A stretch of 35,435 nt of DNA from positions 1 through 35,435 of the forward strand of contig NZ_VCKY01000106.1 in assembly GCF_005889735.1 (NCBI RefSeq). The letters run 5' to 3'. A program made the translations under genes and the position numbers. This DNA comes from Nonomuraea turkmeniaca (lineage in GTDB: Bacteria; Actinomycetota; Actinomycetes; Streptosporangiales; Streptosporangiaceae). The first letter of the stretch is position 1; each line of letters starts with the position of its first letter. Positions 14,838 through 23,196 of this stretch are shown here, piece after piece. The notes beneath the pieces are model-generated. The model made no database searches, was not told the DNA's origin, and saw only the letters and a list, made by a program, of their open reading frames with translations.

Positions 14838-15572
14838 ATGACGTACGCATCCAAGGTGCTCGACCTGGCCCATCAGGTCGCGGAGAGCCAGGCCGAGCCG
14901 GTCAAGCAGGCAGCCGCGCTGGTCGTGGCCTCGATCCGGGCGGGGGGCGTGGTAAACGCTTTCGGTTCCGGGCATTCCGAGGCCATCGCCATGGAGATCG
15001 CCGGACGGGCCGGCGGCCTCGTGCCCAGCAACCGCCTCACACCCAGGGATCTCGTCCTGTACGGGGGCCGCCCGCCGAGCGTGCTCACCCCCGAACTGGA
15101 GCGGGACCCGGCCATCGCGCACGAGATCTACGCCCTGGCGCCGGTCGCGCCGCAGGACGTGTTCGTGCTCATCTCCAGCTCCGGTGTGAACGGCGCGGTC
15201 GTCGAGCTGGCCACGATCGTCAAGGACCGTGGCCACCCGCTGATCGCGCTGACCTCGGTCAAGCACAGCACGCGGATGACCTCGCGCCACCCGTCGGGCA
15301 GCAAGCTGCTCGATCTGGCCGACGTCGTGCTGGACAACGGCGCGCCGTACGGGGACGCCATCCTCGACCTGCCCGGCGGCGGCAGTTACGGTGCGGTGTC
15401 CACGATCACCTCCGCGTTGCTGGCGCAGATGGTGGTCACCGAGGCGGTGGACGAGCTCGTGGCGATGGGCGAGAGACCCCCCATCTACCTGTCGGTGAAC
15501 GTGACGGGCGGCGACGAGCACAACAAGGCCCTGGAGAGCCGCTACGCAGGACGAATCCGACGCGGATCATGA
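14838..15572 (+). CDS. SIS-domain sugar-phosphate isomerase-like protein
   Basis: A 244-residue single SIS-domain protein of the SIS_2 type. The phosphosugar loop is AFGSGHSEAIAMEIAGRAGG (41-60), then VFVLISSSGVNGAVVELA and LIALTSVKHS. The family is regularly encoded with GlcNAc-type ABC transporters but its reaction is not established. An isomerase, epimerase or phosphosugar-ether lyase would be plausible. It starts on the base after the rpiR stop and ends 13 bp before ngcE. Confidence 0.82.
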   Translation: MTYASKVLDLAHQVAESQAEPVKQAAALVVASIRAGGVVNAFGSGHSEAIAMEIAGRAGGLVPSNRLTPRDLVLYGGRPPSVLTPELERDPAIAHEIYALAPVAPQDVFVLISSSGVNGAVVELATIVKDRGHPLIALTSVKHSTRMTSRHPSGSKLLDLADVVLDNGAPYGDAILDLPGGGSYGAVSTITSALLAQMVVTEAVDELVAMGERPPIYLSVNVTGGDEHNKALESRYAGRIRRGS

Positions 15573-15585
15573 AGGAGTACACATA

Positions 15586-16998
15586 ATGTCCGACACCCCC
15601 CACATCAGCAGGCGTGGTTTCCTGCGCGCCGCCGCCCTCGTGCCTGCGGCCGGAGCGCTGGCGGCCTGCGCCACACCTGCCGCCCCGCCCGCCGCCACGA
15701 GCTCGTCAGCGCCGGTCGCCACCAGCGCGGCCAACCCGTTCGGCGTGGCCGCCGACAAGCCGCTGGAAGTCTGGATCTTCGACGGCGGCTTCGGCCAGGA
15801 CTACGCCAAGAACATCCACCAGCCGCTGTTCAAGACCAAATACGCGAACGTCGAGATCAAGCACAACGCGACCAAGGAGATCACCAAGGTCCTGCAGCCG
15901 CGCTTCGCCGGCGGCAACCCGCCCGAGGTGATCGACAACTCGGGCGCCAACTTCATCGACTTCGGCGCCCTCTCCCAGGACGGGCAGCTCCAGGACCTGA
16001 CCCCGCTGCTCGACGCGCCCTCGTGGGACGACCCGAACACCAAGGTCAGGGACACCATCGACCCGTCGGTCATCGAGATCGGCACCTACGACGGCAAGTT
16101 CAGTGTGCTGGGCTACGTCAACTACATCCACGGCATCTGGTACTCGCAGAAGGTGTTCAGGGACAACGGCTGGCAGATTCCCAAGACCTGGGACGAGTTC
16201 ATCGCGCTCTGCGAGACGATCAAGAAGTCCGGCAAGATGGCGCCGTTCACCTACGCCGGCAAGTTCCCGCAGTACCTGTACGAGCCGCTGCTCACCATGG
16301 CCGCCAAGATCGGCGGCAACGAGGTGCTGGTCAACATCGACAACCTCGAGGACGGCGCCTGGACCACCGAGGCCATGAAGTCCGCGGCCACCGCCTGGGC
16401 CGAGGTCGGCGCCAAGTACCTCATGGAGGGCACCACCGGCCTCGACCACGTCCAGACGCAGACCGCGCAGAACAAGTACAAGGTCGCCATGCTGCCCTCC
16501 GGCTCCTGGCTGGAGAACGAGCAGAAGACCACCACACCGCCCGACTTCGAGTACGGCATGTTCCCGATTCCCGACGTCACCGGGTCCGACAAGATGCCCT
16601 ATGGCACCCTGCACACCCAGCCGGGCGAGAACTTCATCGTCTCCGCCAAGAGCCCGCACCCGCAGGCGGGCATGGAGTACCTGCGCGCCATGCTGTCGAA
16701 GAAGGCGGCCGGCGACTTCAGCGCGCTCGTGCGCACCATGACCGTGGTCAAGGGAGCCACTGAGGGCAAGGACATCTCCCCGGGCGTCACCAGCGCCTCC
16801 AAGGCCGTCGCGGACGCGGGCACGAACGCCGTCTACTACCGCTGGAACAACTGGTACGGCCCGCTCAAGGACGAGGCCATCGCCGCCACCGGCCAGCTCA
16901 TGTCCGGCGGCCTGACGCCCGACAAGTACCTGGAGCGCATCCAGAAGAAGGCCGACGAGATCAAGAACGACTCCTCGATCAAGAAGTACAAGCGCTAA
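15586..16998 (+). CDS. ngcE: N-acetylglucosamine/chitobiose ABC transporter substrate-binding lipoprotein (NgcE type)
   Basis: A 470-residue extracellular solute-binding protein. The N-terminus carries a Tat-like SRRGFLRAA and a lipobox AGALAAC (lipidated C28), followed by an Ala/Ser/Pro linker (to about 50). The mature part has the CUT1 layout (PLEVWIFDGGFGQDY, PPEVIDNSGANFIDF, GYVNYIHGIWYSQKVF, PKTWDEFIALCETI). Length and the order with two permeases match NgcE, which binds GlcNAc and chitobiose in Streptomyces. The exact ligand here is inferred from the kinase and RpiR next door. ATG 15586 has AAGGAG eight bases upstream. The stop overlaps the ngcF start (TAATG). Confidence 0.85.
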   Translation: MSDTPHISRRGFLRAAALVPAAGALAACATPAAPPAATSSSAPVATSAANPFGVAADKPLEVWIFDGGFGQDYAKNIHQPLFKTKYANVEIKHNATKEITKVLQPRFAGGNPPEVIDNSGANFIDFGALSQDGQLQDLTPLLDAPSWDDPNTKVRDTIDPSVIEIGTYDGKFSVLGYVNYIHGIWYSQKVFRDNGWQIPKTWDEFIALCETIKKSGKMAPFTYAGKFPQYLYEPLLTMAAKIGGNEVLVNIDNLEDGAWTTEAMKSAATAWAEVGAKYLMEGTTGLDHVQTQTAQNKYKVAMLPSGSWLENEQKTTTPPDFEYGMFPIPDVTGSDKMPYGTLHTQPGENFIVSAKSPHPQAGMEYLRAMLSKKAAGDFSALVRTMTVVKGATEGKDISPGVTSASKAVADAGTNAVYYRWNNWYGPLKDEAIAATGQLMSGGLTPDKYLERIQKKADEIKNDSSIKKYKR

Positions 16999-17915
16999 TG
17001 ATCTTCAACAGGTATCGCCGCGGGCTGTTCATCACCTCGTTCCTGGCAGCCCCGGTGATTCTCTACGTGGTCTATGTGATCTCGCCGTACATCCAGGCTT
17101 TCTACATCGCGATGACCGACTGGCGAGGCGTGTCGGCCATGCCGCGCTTCATCGGGCTGGACAACTTCGAGCGGCTGCTTGATGATGAAAAGTTTTGGCT
17201 GGCGGTCACGCACAACGGAGTCCTACTTCTCCTGCTGCCCCTGATAACCATTGTCATCGCCTTGTTCTTCGCCTTCCTGCTCAACGTGGGTGGGGGTCAC
17301 GGGGGCAGGAAGGGAATCTGGGGCTCGAAGTTCTACCGCGTGCTGTTCTTCTTCCCCCAGATTCTGGCCGTCGCGGTGGTGGCCGTACTGTTCCAGCAGG
17401 CGTTCAGACCAGACGCCAGCGGAATGGTCAATGCCCCGCTCATGGCCCTGGGCATCAAACCGATCGGTTTCCTCTCAGAGCCGGCTGTGGCCTTCTGGTC
17501 CGTGCTCGGCGTGATGATCTGGCAAGCCGTCGGCTTCTATGTGGTGCTCTTCTCCGCTGGTCTGGCGTCGATTCCGCGCGACATGTTCGAGGCAGCCCAG
17601 ATCGACGGGGCGGGACGGATCTCGCTTTTCATCCGAGTCACCTTGCCCCTCCTGTGGGACACCGTCCAGGTGGCTTGGATCTACCTCGGCATCCTCGCGC
17701 TGGACGTCTTCGCGATCGTCTGGGTGATGACCGACCAGCACGGCGGCCCAGACTCCTCCACCACCGTGATGGCCGCCGAAATCTACCGCAACGCATTCCA
17801 TTACTCCTACTTCGGCTACGCTTCGGCGCTTGGCGTCGTCATGTTCTTCTTCACCATCGGATTCGCGATCTTGGCGCTCCGCCTGTCGCGGAGGGAACGG
17901 ATCGAGTACCAATGA
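16998..17915 (+). CDS. ngcF: Sugar ABC transporter permease, MalF type (NgcF)
   Basis: A 305-residue inner-membrane permease with six predicted helices (first at 10-33, FITSFLAAPVILYVVYVIS). The CUT1 signature FIGLDNFERLL is at about 51-61. The EAA loop is EAAQIDGAGRISLFIRVTLP. It forms the translocation pore with NgcG. Codon use looks less GC-extreme than in the flanking genes (for example the AT-rich run near 17180). Start and stop both overlap neighbours, so translation is coupled. No ATPase gene follows; NgcEFG systems borrow MsiK. Confidence 0.86.
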   Translation: MIFNRYRRGLFITSFLAAPVILYVVYVISPYIQAFYIAMTDWRGVSAMPRFIGLDNFERLLDDEKFWLAVTHNGVLLLLLPLITIVIALFFAFLLNVGGGHGGRKGIWGSKFYRVLFFFPQILAVAVVAVLFQQAFRPDASGMVNAPLMALGIKPIGFLSEPAVAFWSVLGVMIWQAVGFYVVLFSAGLASIPRDMFEAAQIDGAGRISLFIRVTLPLLWDTVQVAWIYLGILALDVFAIVWVMTDQHGGPDSSTTVMAAEIYRNAFHYSYFGYASALGVVMFFFTIGFAILALRLSRRERIEYQ

Positions 17916-18826
17916 CGACGGTCTCCCGGACGATTCTGACGTCCAGGAAGGCGGCCAGGCGGCAGCGTAGAAGTCGCCTCGGCCCGCTGGCGCTCCTGTC
18001 ACATCTGGCACTCATGATCTGGGCCGTGCTGATCATTGTGCCCATCATGTGGACCTTCTTCGCATCGGTCAAGAGCGAAGGGGAGATATTCGACCACGCC
18101 TGGGCTGTTCCCGAGACCCTGCGCTGGGATAACTTCGAGCGAGCCTGGAACAACTTCCACATCGGCCAGTACATGTTGAATAGCGTCATCGTTGTCACGA
18201 TCAGCACGTTCGGCACGATGCTGCTGGGCTCGATGGCGGCCTACGTCCTGGCGCGGTATCCGTTCCGCGGTAATCGCGCCATCTACCTGCTGTTCGTCTC
18301 CGGCCTCGCCTTCCCTGTCTACCTGGCGCTCACCCCGCTCTTCTTCGTGGTGCAGAACATGGGCAACGTTCCGCTGGTCGGCCCGTTCATCGGCCTGAAC
18401 ACCCACCTCGGGGTGGCGCTGGTCTACATCGCCTACTCGATGCCCTTCACGGTCTTCTTTCTCGCGGCCTTCTTCCGCACGCTGCCGACCGCCGTCGTGG
18501 AGGCAGCGATGGTAGACGGCGCGTCACACACACGGGTCTTCTTCCAGATCATGATGCCCATGGCCAGACCCGGTCTGGTCAGTATCACGATCTTCAACGT
18601 GCTCGGGCAGTGGAACCAGTACCAGATACCGCTGGTGCTGTTGCAGGATCGCGAGAAATGGGTGCTGACGCAAGGCATCGCCGATATCGCGACCGCGGCA
18701 GGCTACGACCAGGACTGGTCGGCGATGTTCGCGGCGTTGGCGCTGGCGATTTTGCCAATGTTGCTGGTTTACAGCGTTTTCCAACGTCAGATCCAGGCCG
18801 GCCTCACCACGTACGCCCTCAAGTAG
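17912..18826 (+). CDS. ngcG: Sugar ABC transporter permease, MalG type (NgcG)
   Basis: A 304-residue permease. An N-terminal basic segment (TSRKAARRQRRSR) precedes helix one (ALLSHLALMIWAVLIIVPIM). The EAA loop is EAAMVDGASHTRVFFQIMMP, followed by ARPGLVSI, and the C-terminus ends in LTTYALK, as in MalG proteins. ATG 17912 overlaps the ngcF stop by four bases. It is the last gene of the transport operon; the next gene, a secreted PLD-like protein, starts 125 bp further on behind an inverted repeat. Confidence 0.86.
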   Translation: MTTVSRTILTSRKAARRQRRSRLGPLALLSHLALMIWAVLIIVPIMWTFFASVKSEGEIFDHAWAVPETLRWDNFERAWNNFHIGQYMLNSVIVVTISTFGTMLLGSMAAYVLARYPFRGNRAIYLLFVSGLAFPVYLALTPLFFVVQNMGNVPLVGPFIGLNTHLGVALVYIAYSMPFTVFFLAAFFRTLPTAVVEAAMVDGASHTRVFFQIMMPMARPGLVSITIFNVLGQWNQYQIPLVLLQDREKWVLTQGIADIATAAGYDQDWSAMFAALALAILPMLLVYSVFQRQIQAGLTTYALK

Positions 18827-18866
18827 ATTTTCTGCGGATCATCACATTCCTTGTCTTCCCTTGTCA

Positions 18867-18896
18867 GTGATCGTCTGTAATACTCATGACGATCAC
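18867..18896 (+). terminator. Inverted repeat after ngcG (terminator or operator)
   Basis: GTGATCGTC (18867-18875) and GACGATCAC (18888-18896) form perfect 9-bp arms with a 12-base spacer, 40 bp after the ngcG stop and 55 bp before the PLD start. There is no U-tract. It could end the ngc transcript or be a binding site for the PLD promoter. Confidence 0.4.
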
Positions 18897-18951
18897 AGAG
18901 GCCTCAGGTGAAACATGCTCCGCCAGGAACCCCTCAACCCTGGAAGGCAGA

Positions 18952-20304
18952 ATGTTACGATTCCCCCTGAAACTCGCTGGCGTGTGCGCTGCCCTCGCCG
19001 CGGTCCTGTCCGTTACGGTTCCTGCGGGAACGGCGTCCGCAGAGGATCTGGACGTCGTGCCGTTAGCCGCCGTGCCGATAGATCGCAGCTACGTCGAGAA
19101 TTACGTCGAGTTCGACGACGGCAAGCATGAGAAGATCGCCGCCCACGCGTTGCGTCTCATCAACGCGGCCGCGGGCGGCGATCTGACCATCACTCTCTAT
19201 TACTTCGATCGCCCGGAAATCGTCGACGCGCTGTCCGCCGCCGCCAAGCGGGGAGTGAACGTGCGTGTCGTTATCGACGGCTGGAACATCGGCAGACCGA
19301 CGTACAAGAAGCTCATGGAAGCGGCCACGGTTCCGCCGGTCGGCCAGCGTGTCAAGGTGATGACGTGCGGAAGGCCACGGGTCAGTTTCGAAGGCAGGAT
19401 GGTCGCGAGCCGCGGTTGCATCGCCAATCGCGAATGGAGCGACGAGAACGGCGAGCCGGACGTCTCGCCCTCGATCATGCACAACAAATTCATGACGCTC
19501 TCCGCCGTGCTGAGCACCGAGGGAACCCTCAACAATGTCGTCTACGTCTCCTCGGCGAATCTTGACTGGTACGGCGGCCAGGACAGGCCGGAGCACAAAG
19601 CGTTCGAGAACGTCGTTACGCTGACCAGCCCCGACCTCTATCAGTTCTACGCCAACAAATACTTCGACGACCTCTGGTTCGGCCCGTCGACCACGGGCGA
19701 CAACGATTACGGCTCCGAACCAGAGAACAATCTCAAGACGGTCGTGAACGAGGTTTATACATTCCCCCGGGAAACGGATCCGATCGCCGACCAGATCTGG
19801 GAGGCGCATCGGGCGTGTTCCACAACCGCTCAGGACGACATCATCAGAGTGGCGAACTTCAGAATCTCCCGAGAAACCATTTCCAGCACGCTGGCGAGTG
19901 CCCTGCAGCGGGGATGCACAGTCCAGGTCGTCACCGGCGACCAGGGAGACGACGCTAGCACGCCGAACACGGAGGAGTACTACACGGCGCTGGAAAATAT
20001 CGTCAGCGCCGGTGTGGATGTCAAGCTCTGCAAGAACGACCGCGGGTTCCCCCAGATGCACGAGAAAACCGTCATCATCAACCACAGCAACGCCGCGGGT
20101 CTCTACATCGGCAGCCAGAACCTTACCGATGGTGGGCTGCGCTACGGCGATGAGAATGTCCTGCGAGTGATGAAGGACTCGCCGCTGATGGCCAAGTTCA
20201 ACCAACGCTTTGACTTCCTCCACGCCACCTGCCCGAGCTGGAAGATTCCCGAGAGCGGGCGTGCCTTCGAGGACGTGGGTCAGGTACTCAGCGACGCAGG
20301 ATAG
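18952..20304 (+). CDS. Secreted phospholipase D-superfamily protein
   Basis: A 450-residue exported protein. The Sec signal peptide is at about 1-30 (MLRFPLKLAG start, cleavage after GTASA). It has two PLD-type half-domains. The first active-site motif is MHNKFMTLS (H177, K179) with SSANLDWYGG downstream; the second is MHEKTVIINHS (H370, K372) with GSQNLTDGG. Both HxK pairs are intact but the following Asp is not in the usual HxK(x)4D position, so these are relaxed HKD motifs. Action on phospholipid or on nucleic acid cannot be decided. ATG 18952 is chosen for its GGAAGG ribosome site and clean signal peptide; upstream in-frame starts would hide the signal. Confidence 0.85.
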   Translation: MLRFPLKLAGVCAALAAVLSVTVPAGTASAEDLDVVPLAAVPIDRSYVENYVEFDDGKHEKIAAHALRLINAAAGGDLTITLYYFDRPEIVDALSAAAKRGVNVRVVIDGWNIGRPTYKKLMEAATVPPVGQRVKVMTCGRPRVSFEGRMVASRGCIANREWSDENGEPDVSPSIMHNKFMTLSAVLSTEGTLNNVVYVSSANLDWYGGQDRPEHKAFENVVTLTSPDLYQFYANKYFDDLWFGPSTTGDNDYGSEPENNLKTVVNEVYTFPRETDPIADQIWEAHRACSTTAQDDIIRVANFRISRETISSTLASALQRGCTVQVVTGDQGDDASTPNTEEYYTALENIVSAGVDVKLCKNDRGFPQMHEKTVIINHSNAAGLYIGSQNLTDGGLRYGDENVLRVMKDSPLMAKFNQRFDFLHATCPSWKIPESGRAFEDVGQVLSDAG

Positions 20305-20322
20305 ACGCGACGCAGAATGGAC
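20291..20322. repeat. Two-copy 16-bp tandem repeat at the PLD stop codon
   Basis: GCGACGCAGGATAGAC (20291-20306) and GCGACGCAGAATGGAC (20307-20322) differ at two positions. The first copy contains the PLD stop TAG. A small slippage duplication. Confidence 0.7.
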
Positions 20323-20335
20323 ACGGTAGGGTCAG

Positions 20336-20369
20336 GTCCTTGGCCCTCGGCTTCTGGAGGGCCAAGGAC
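20336..20369 (+). terminator. Strong 13-bp hairpin downstream of the PLD gene
   Basis: GTCCTTGGCCCTC (20336-20348) and GAGGGCCAAGGAC (20357-20369) pair perfectly around an 8-base loop, 32 bp after the PLD stop. It is the most stable simple hairpin seen in this stretch and a likely factor-independent terminator without U-tract. The following 100 bp to the metE fragment hold nothing I recognise. Confidence 0.6.
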
Positions 20370-20468
20370 ATCTTCGTAGTTGGGAGCGCTAGAAGCTCTG
20401 CCCCAGGTGGAGTGAGCTCCGCTATGTCCAGGGGCGCTGCGGCGGCGCCGGGGATCGCGATCGAGAGT

Positions 20469-20640
20469 TCACAGCCCCGCACGGACTCGGCGCGTAGCCT
20501 TGACCACGTTGGCCAGCGACGTCTCTACCTGCTCGTTCGTGCGGGGTTTCAGCCCGCGGGTCGGGTTCACCCAGACCCGGCCCGCGGCACCTCAAACATC
20601 TTGCGCAGCAGTTTCTCCACCTCGGTGGTGCCTGCCGTGT
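20469..20640 (-). pseudogene. Broken-off 3' end of a methionine synthase (metE) gene
   Basis: On the minus strand the text reads VEKLLRKMFEVPRAG and, after a one-base frameshift, VWVNPTRGLKPRT, then VETSLANVVKATRRVRAGL and a stop (20471-20469). This matches, block by block, the last 50 or so residues of the intact MetE at 24253 (VEELLRRTVRALP, VWVNPDCGLKTRT, ANVVTATRRLRAEL). The zinc-ligand Cys is replaced (NPTRG instead of NPDCG). It abuts a broken transposase gene on the same strand. Differences from the intact copy are too many for a fresh duplication. Confidence 0.8.
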
Positions 20641-20649
20641 TCGAGGCGG

Positions 20650-21128
20650 AGGAGGATCGTCGGAGGTCCACAGGGGGAAGCCATCGGCATCCGATAGGAC
20701 TTGGATGTTGCCGCCGTGGTGTTTGTGCTTGCCGGACCACCACAGGTCAGCGCCGTTGGGCTGGGGGTGGCGACGCGGTCGGTGCGCACGACGGTGACGT
20801 CCAGGTTGAGGTGCCCGGAGCCGCCGCCCTGGGCTTCTTCTAACGCGGTGGCCAGATCAGGTGCCTGAGCCGCCAGAATGTCGATGCCTTCGTGCAGGTA
20901 TTCATAGGCGGTACTGGTGCTGATGGCGTTGTCGATGGCGAGCTGCCGTACTCGGGTGCCGTCTGTGAACCAGCGCAAGATCAGGACCGCCTGCTTGAAC
21001 GGCCCGAGCGCGCGCCTGCCGGCGCGGGTGCCGATGGCGAGCCGGTGAGCTGCAAGTTTGGCCGCGAGCAACTCGACGGTGGCCCGGTTGATCTCAAGGA
21101 CGGCAGTGTATGTGACACTGGTGGGCAC
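20650..21128 (-). pseudogene. Remnant of an IS5/HARBI1-like DDE transposase
   Basis: The N-terminal part (AVLILRWFTDGTRVRQLAID, STSTAYEYLHEGIDIL) is intact to about position 20780. Then comes LDVTVVRTDRVATPSP with the first catalytic Asp. A frameshift follows, after which LWWSGKHKHHGGNIQVLSDA, DGFPLWTSD continues in the next frame. Sequence is lost after that point and the metE fragment follows directly, so the second half of the DDE domain and one end of the element are gone. Upstream, an imperfect inverted repeat at 21133-21186 may be the surviving insertion-sequence end. Confidence 0.78.
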
Positions 21129-21353
21129 GTGAAGCCTCTGGTTGGAAGTGGATCTGTCGCAAGATCCCTTCTACCAGGGGCTCTACGCTTGCCGATCAAC
21201 GGGTGGAGGCCGGTGCCCCGGATTCGATGATCACATTCCGTCGCGGACGCTTACGCGGAAGGGCTCACTGGCCGTCCTCCCTATGCTGATCGTCTAGCGA
21301 GGTGCAGACCAGTTCTCCTACCTTGAGGCGGGGGGGTGAAGGTCCGCGCGGGA

Positions 21354-21368
21354 AGGCCCCAAGGGCCT
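21354..21368 (+). repeat. Candidate left-end hairpin of the IS200/IS605 element
   Basis: AGGCCC and GGGCCT form a 6-bp stem around CAA, about 25 bp inside the proposed left boundary and 55 bp from the end of tnpA. Y1 transposases recognise such subterminal hairpins. The exact boundary is not fixed. Confidence 0.45.
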
Positions 21369-21422
21369 GAGCGTGCCCTTACCCGTGCTTTGGAACCGGT
21401 CGTGACCGCGTCTGGTCTTGTC

Positions 21423-21854
21423 TCATTTCTGGGTCTGGTCCTGGGATTGGAGGTAGGTGCGGACGGTGGCCTTGTTCGCGTCGCCGGTCGAGCCCGCGTA
21501 GTAGGAGCGGGACCAGAAGTGGCCGCCCCACAGGTGTGTGCGGACGTGGACGCTGTATTCCTGGCGGAGGTAGCGGGCCGAGACGCCTTTGAGGGAGTTG
21601 ACGAGGGAGGACAGGGCGACCTTGGGCGGGTAGCGGACCAGGAGGTGAACGTGGTCGTGCTCGCCGGTGAACTCGGTCAGTTCGCAGTCGAACTTCTCGC
21701 ACACCTCTTTCATGATCTGTTCGCAGCGTTCCAGCATGGGGCCGGTGAGTGCGTCCCGCCGATATTTCGTGACAAACACCAAATGCGCGGACAGGTCGTG
21801 AACGCAGTGACGCCCCGTTCTGATGTCGGGGTTCGGTTCCCATCGCGGTGACAT
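21423..21854 (-). CDS. tnpA: IS200/IS605 Y1 (HUH) transposase TnpA
   Basis: A 143-residue REP/Y1-type single-strand transposase. The metal-binding HUH motif is EHDHVHLLV (H68-V-H70). The nucleophile helix is KATVRTYLQSQ with Y134. Supporting blocks are HLVFVTKYRRD and LVNSLKGVSARYLRQEY. Length matches IS200-type TnpA. The ATG at 21854 is chosen; a few in-frame codons upstream have no family similarity. It cuts and rejoins single-stranded element ends. Confidence 0.9.
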   Translation of the reverse strand: MSPRWEPNPDIRTGRHCVHDLSAHLVFVTKYRRDALTGPMLERCEQIMKEVCEKFDCELTEFTGEHDHVHLLVRYPPKVALSSLVNSLKGVSARYLRQEYSVHVRTHLWGGHFWSRSYYAGSTGDANKATVRTYLQSQDQTQK

Positions 21855-21879
21855 ACACCAAACGATAAAGTGAACCCCT

Positions 21880-23196
21880 GTGGAGCGGGAGAAACGCAAC
21901 CGCGCTCATGTTGCGCGCCTGGAGCTGGACCAGCGGCAGAACGCCGTGTTGGACGGCCAGGCGCACAACGCGCGCACGCTGTGGAACCTGCTGCACGAGT
22001 TCTTCACCTTCCGGCAGGGCCGGTTCGCGTCGCTGGCCCAGTGCGACGCGGCCATCCGGGCCGCCCGCAAAGAGATCGACTGGCTCAACGACCTGCCCGC
22101 CCAGGCGGCGCAGGCCGTGCTGAAGACCTACCGGCAGGCGTGGGCGAACTACTTCAACCCCGACCATCCCGCCGGGCGCCCCACGTTCAAGAGCCGATTG
22201 CGCTCCCGGATGGCGGTGGACGTCCCCCAGGCGCGGGACCTGAACATCACCCGGATCACCCGGCGGTGGGGCGCGGTCAACATCCCCAAACTCGGCCGGG
22301 TCCGCTTCCGCTGGACCAAAGACCTGCCCGGCGTCACGAAGGGCGGCCCGGACGGGAAGATCACCGGAGCGCGGCTGGTGAAGGAGGCTAACGGGTGGCA
22401 CATCGTGTTCCGCACCCAGACCATGCAGGCACCCATGGCCCCACACCAGGGGCCGCCAACCGCGATCGACCGGGGCATCGCCGTGCCCCTGGCGCTGTCC
22501 GCCGGAGAGAAGATCTTCCACCGTGACCAGTGGCTGACCGCCGGGGAACAGCAGCGCCTGCTCCGCCTGGAACGCAAAGCCGCGCGCCAGAAACGAGCGG
22601 CCAAGCCCAGACAGCCCGCCAGCAACCGGCTGAAGGCAACCTATGACCAGATCGCCCGCCTGCGCGCGAAAGCCAAGCGCCGGGCCATCGACTGGCAGCA
22701 CCGAACCACCGCCGAGCTCACCGACCGGTTCGGCGTCATCGTGCTGGAAGACCTCAAGGTCACGAACATGATGGCGAACGCCGCCGGCACCCTTGAACAG
22801 CCGGGCAGGAACGTCGCCCAAAAACGGGGCCTGAACCGGGCCATCGCCGGGCAGGCATGGGGTCGCACCGCCGAGTTCCTCACCTACAAGGCCACCGACA
22901 AGGGCGGCCAGGTCGTCTACATCCCGGCACCGGGCACCAGCCAGGAATGCCACGCCTGCCACACGATCACCGAAGGCTCCCGCCAGAGTCAGTCCCGGTT
23001 CGTGTGCAGGAACACCGCATGCGGGTGGATCGGCAACGCCGACGTCAACGCCGCCCGCACCCAGTTGTACCGGTACAACTCAGCCGCCGGACGGGCGGTC
23101 ACTGGACGTGGAGGCCCTGCCGTACTGGGGCCGGTGAAGCGTCAAGCACCTCATGGCGGGACTACCCACACCACCCCGCAACGGGTGGCGGCGTAG
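21880..23196 (+). CDS. tnpB: RNA-guided nuclease TnpB of the IS200/IS605 element
   Basis: A 438-residue TnpB, the ancestor type of Cas12. The N-terminal helical part (LWNLLHEFF, GRPTFKSR) leads into a RuvC-like nuclease with D197 (TAIDRGI), E290 (VIVLEDLKV) and D388 (GNADVNAA). The zinc ribbon is C357-C360 and C376-C381 (CHACHTI, CRNTACGW). All catalytic and zinc residues are present, so it could cut DNA at sites matching its guide RNA next to a target-adjacent motif. A basic helix (RLERKAARQKRAAK) lies between RuvC I and II. The tail (400-438) is Gly/Arg-rich and overlaps the expected omega-RNA region. Confidence 0.92.
   Translation: MEREKRNRAHVARLELDQRQNAVLDGQAHNARTLWNLLHEFFTFRQGRFASLAQCDAAIRAARKEIDWLNDLPAQAAQAVLKTYRQAWANYFNPDHPAGRPTFKSRLRSRMAVDVPQARDLNITRITRRWGAVNIPKLGRVRFRWTKDLPGVTKGGPDGKITGARLVKEANGWHIVFRTQTMQAPMAPHQGPPTAIDRGIAVPLALSAGEKIFHRDQWLTAGEQQRLLRLERKAARQKRAAKPRQPASNRLKATYDQIARLRAKAKRRAIDWQHRTTAELTDRFGVIVLEDLKVTNMMANAAGTLEQPGRNVAQKRGLNRAIAGQAWGRTAEFLTYKATDKGGQVVYIPAPGTSQECHACHTITEGSRQSQSRFVCRNTACGWIGNADVNAARTQLYRYNSAAGRAVTGRGGPAVLGPVKRQAPHGGTTHTTPQRVAA

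Noticed and set aside
13889..15585. DasR (dre) operator at the GlcNAc locus
   Set aside because: No ACTGGTCTAGACCAGT-like sequence found by eye in the kinase/rpiR gap or before ngcE.
20336..20369. The 13-bp hairpin as an insertion-sequence terminal structure
   Set aside because: It lies 100 bp from the metE fragment and has no partner copy; a terminator for the PLD gene is the simpler reading.
21133..21186. Imperfect inverted repeat upstream of the broken transposase as an insertion-sequence end
   Set aside because: Suggestive, but without the opposite end no terminal repeat pair can be shown, so not listed as a separate feature.
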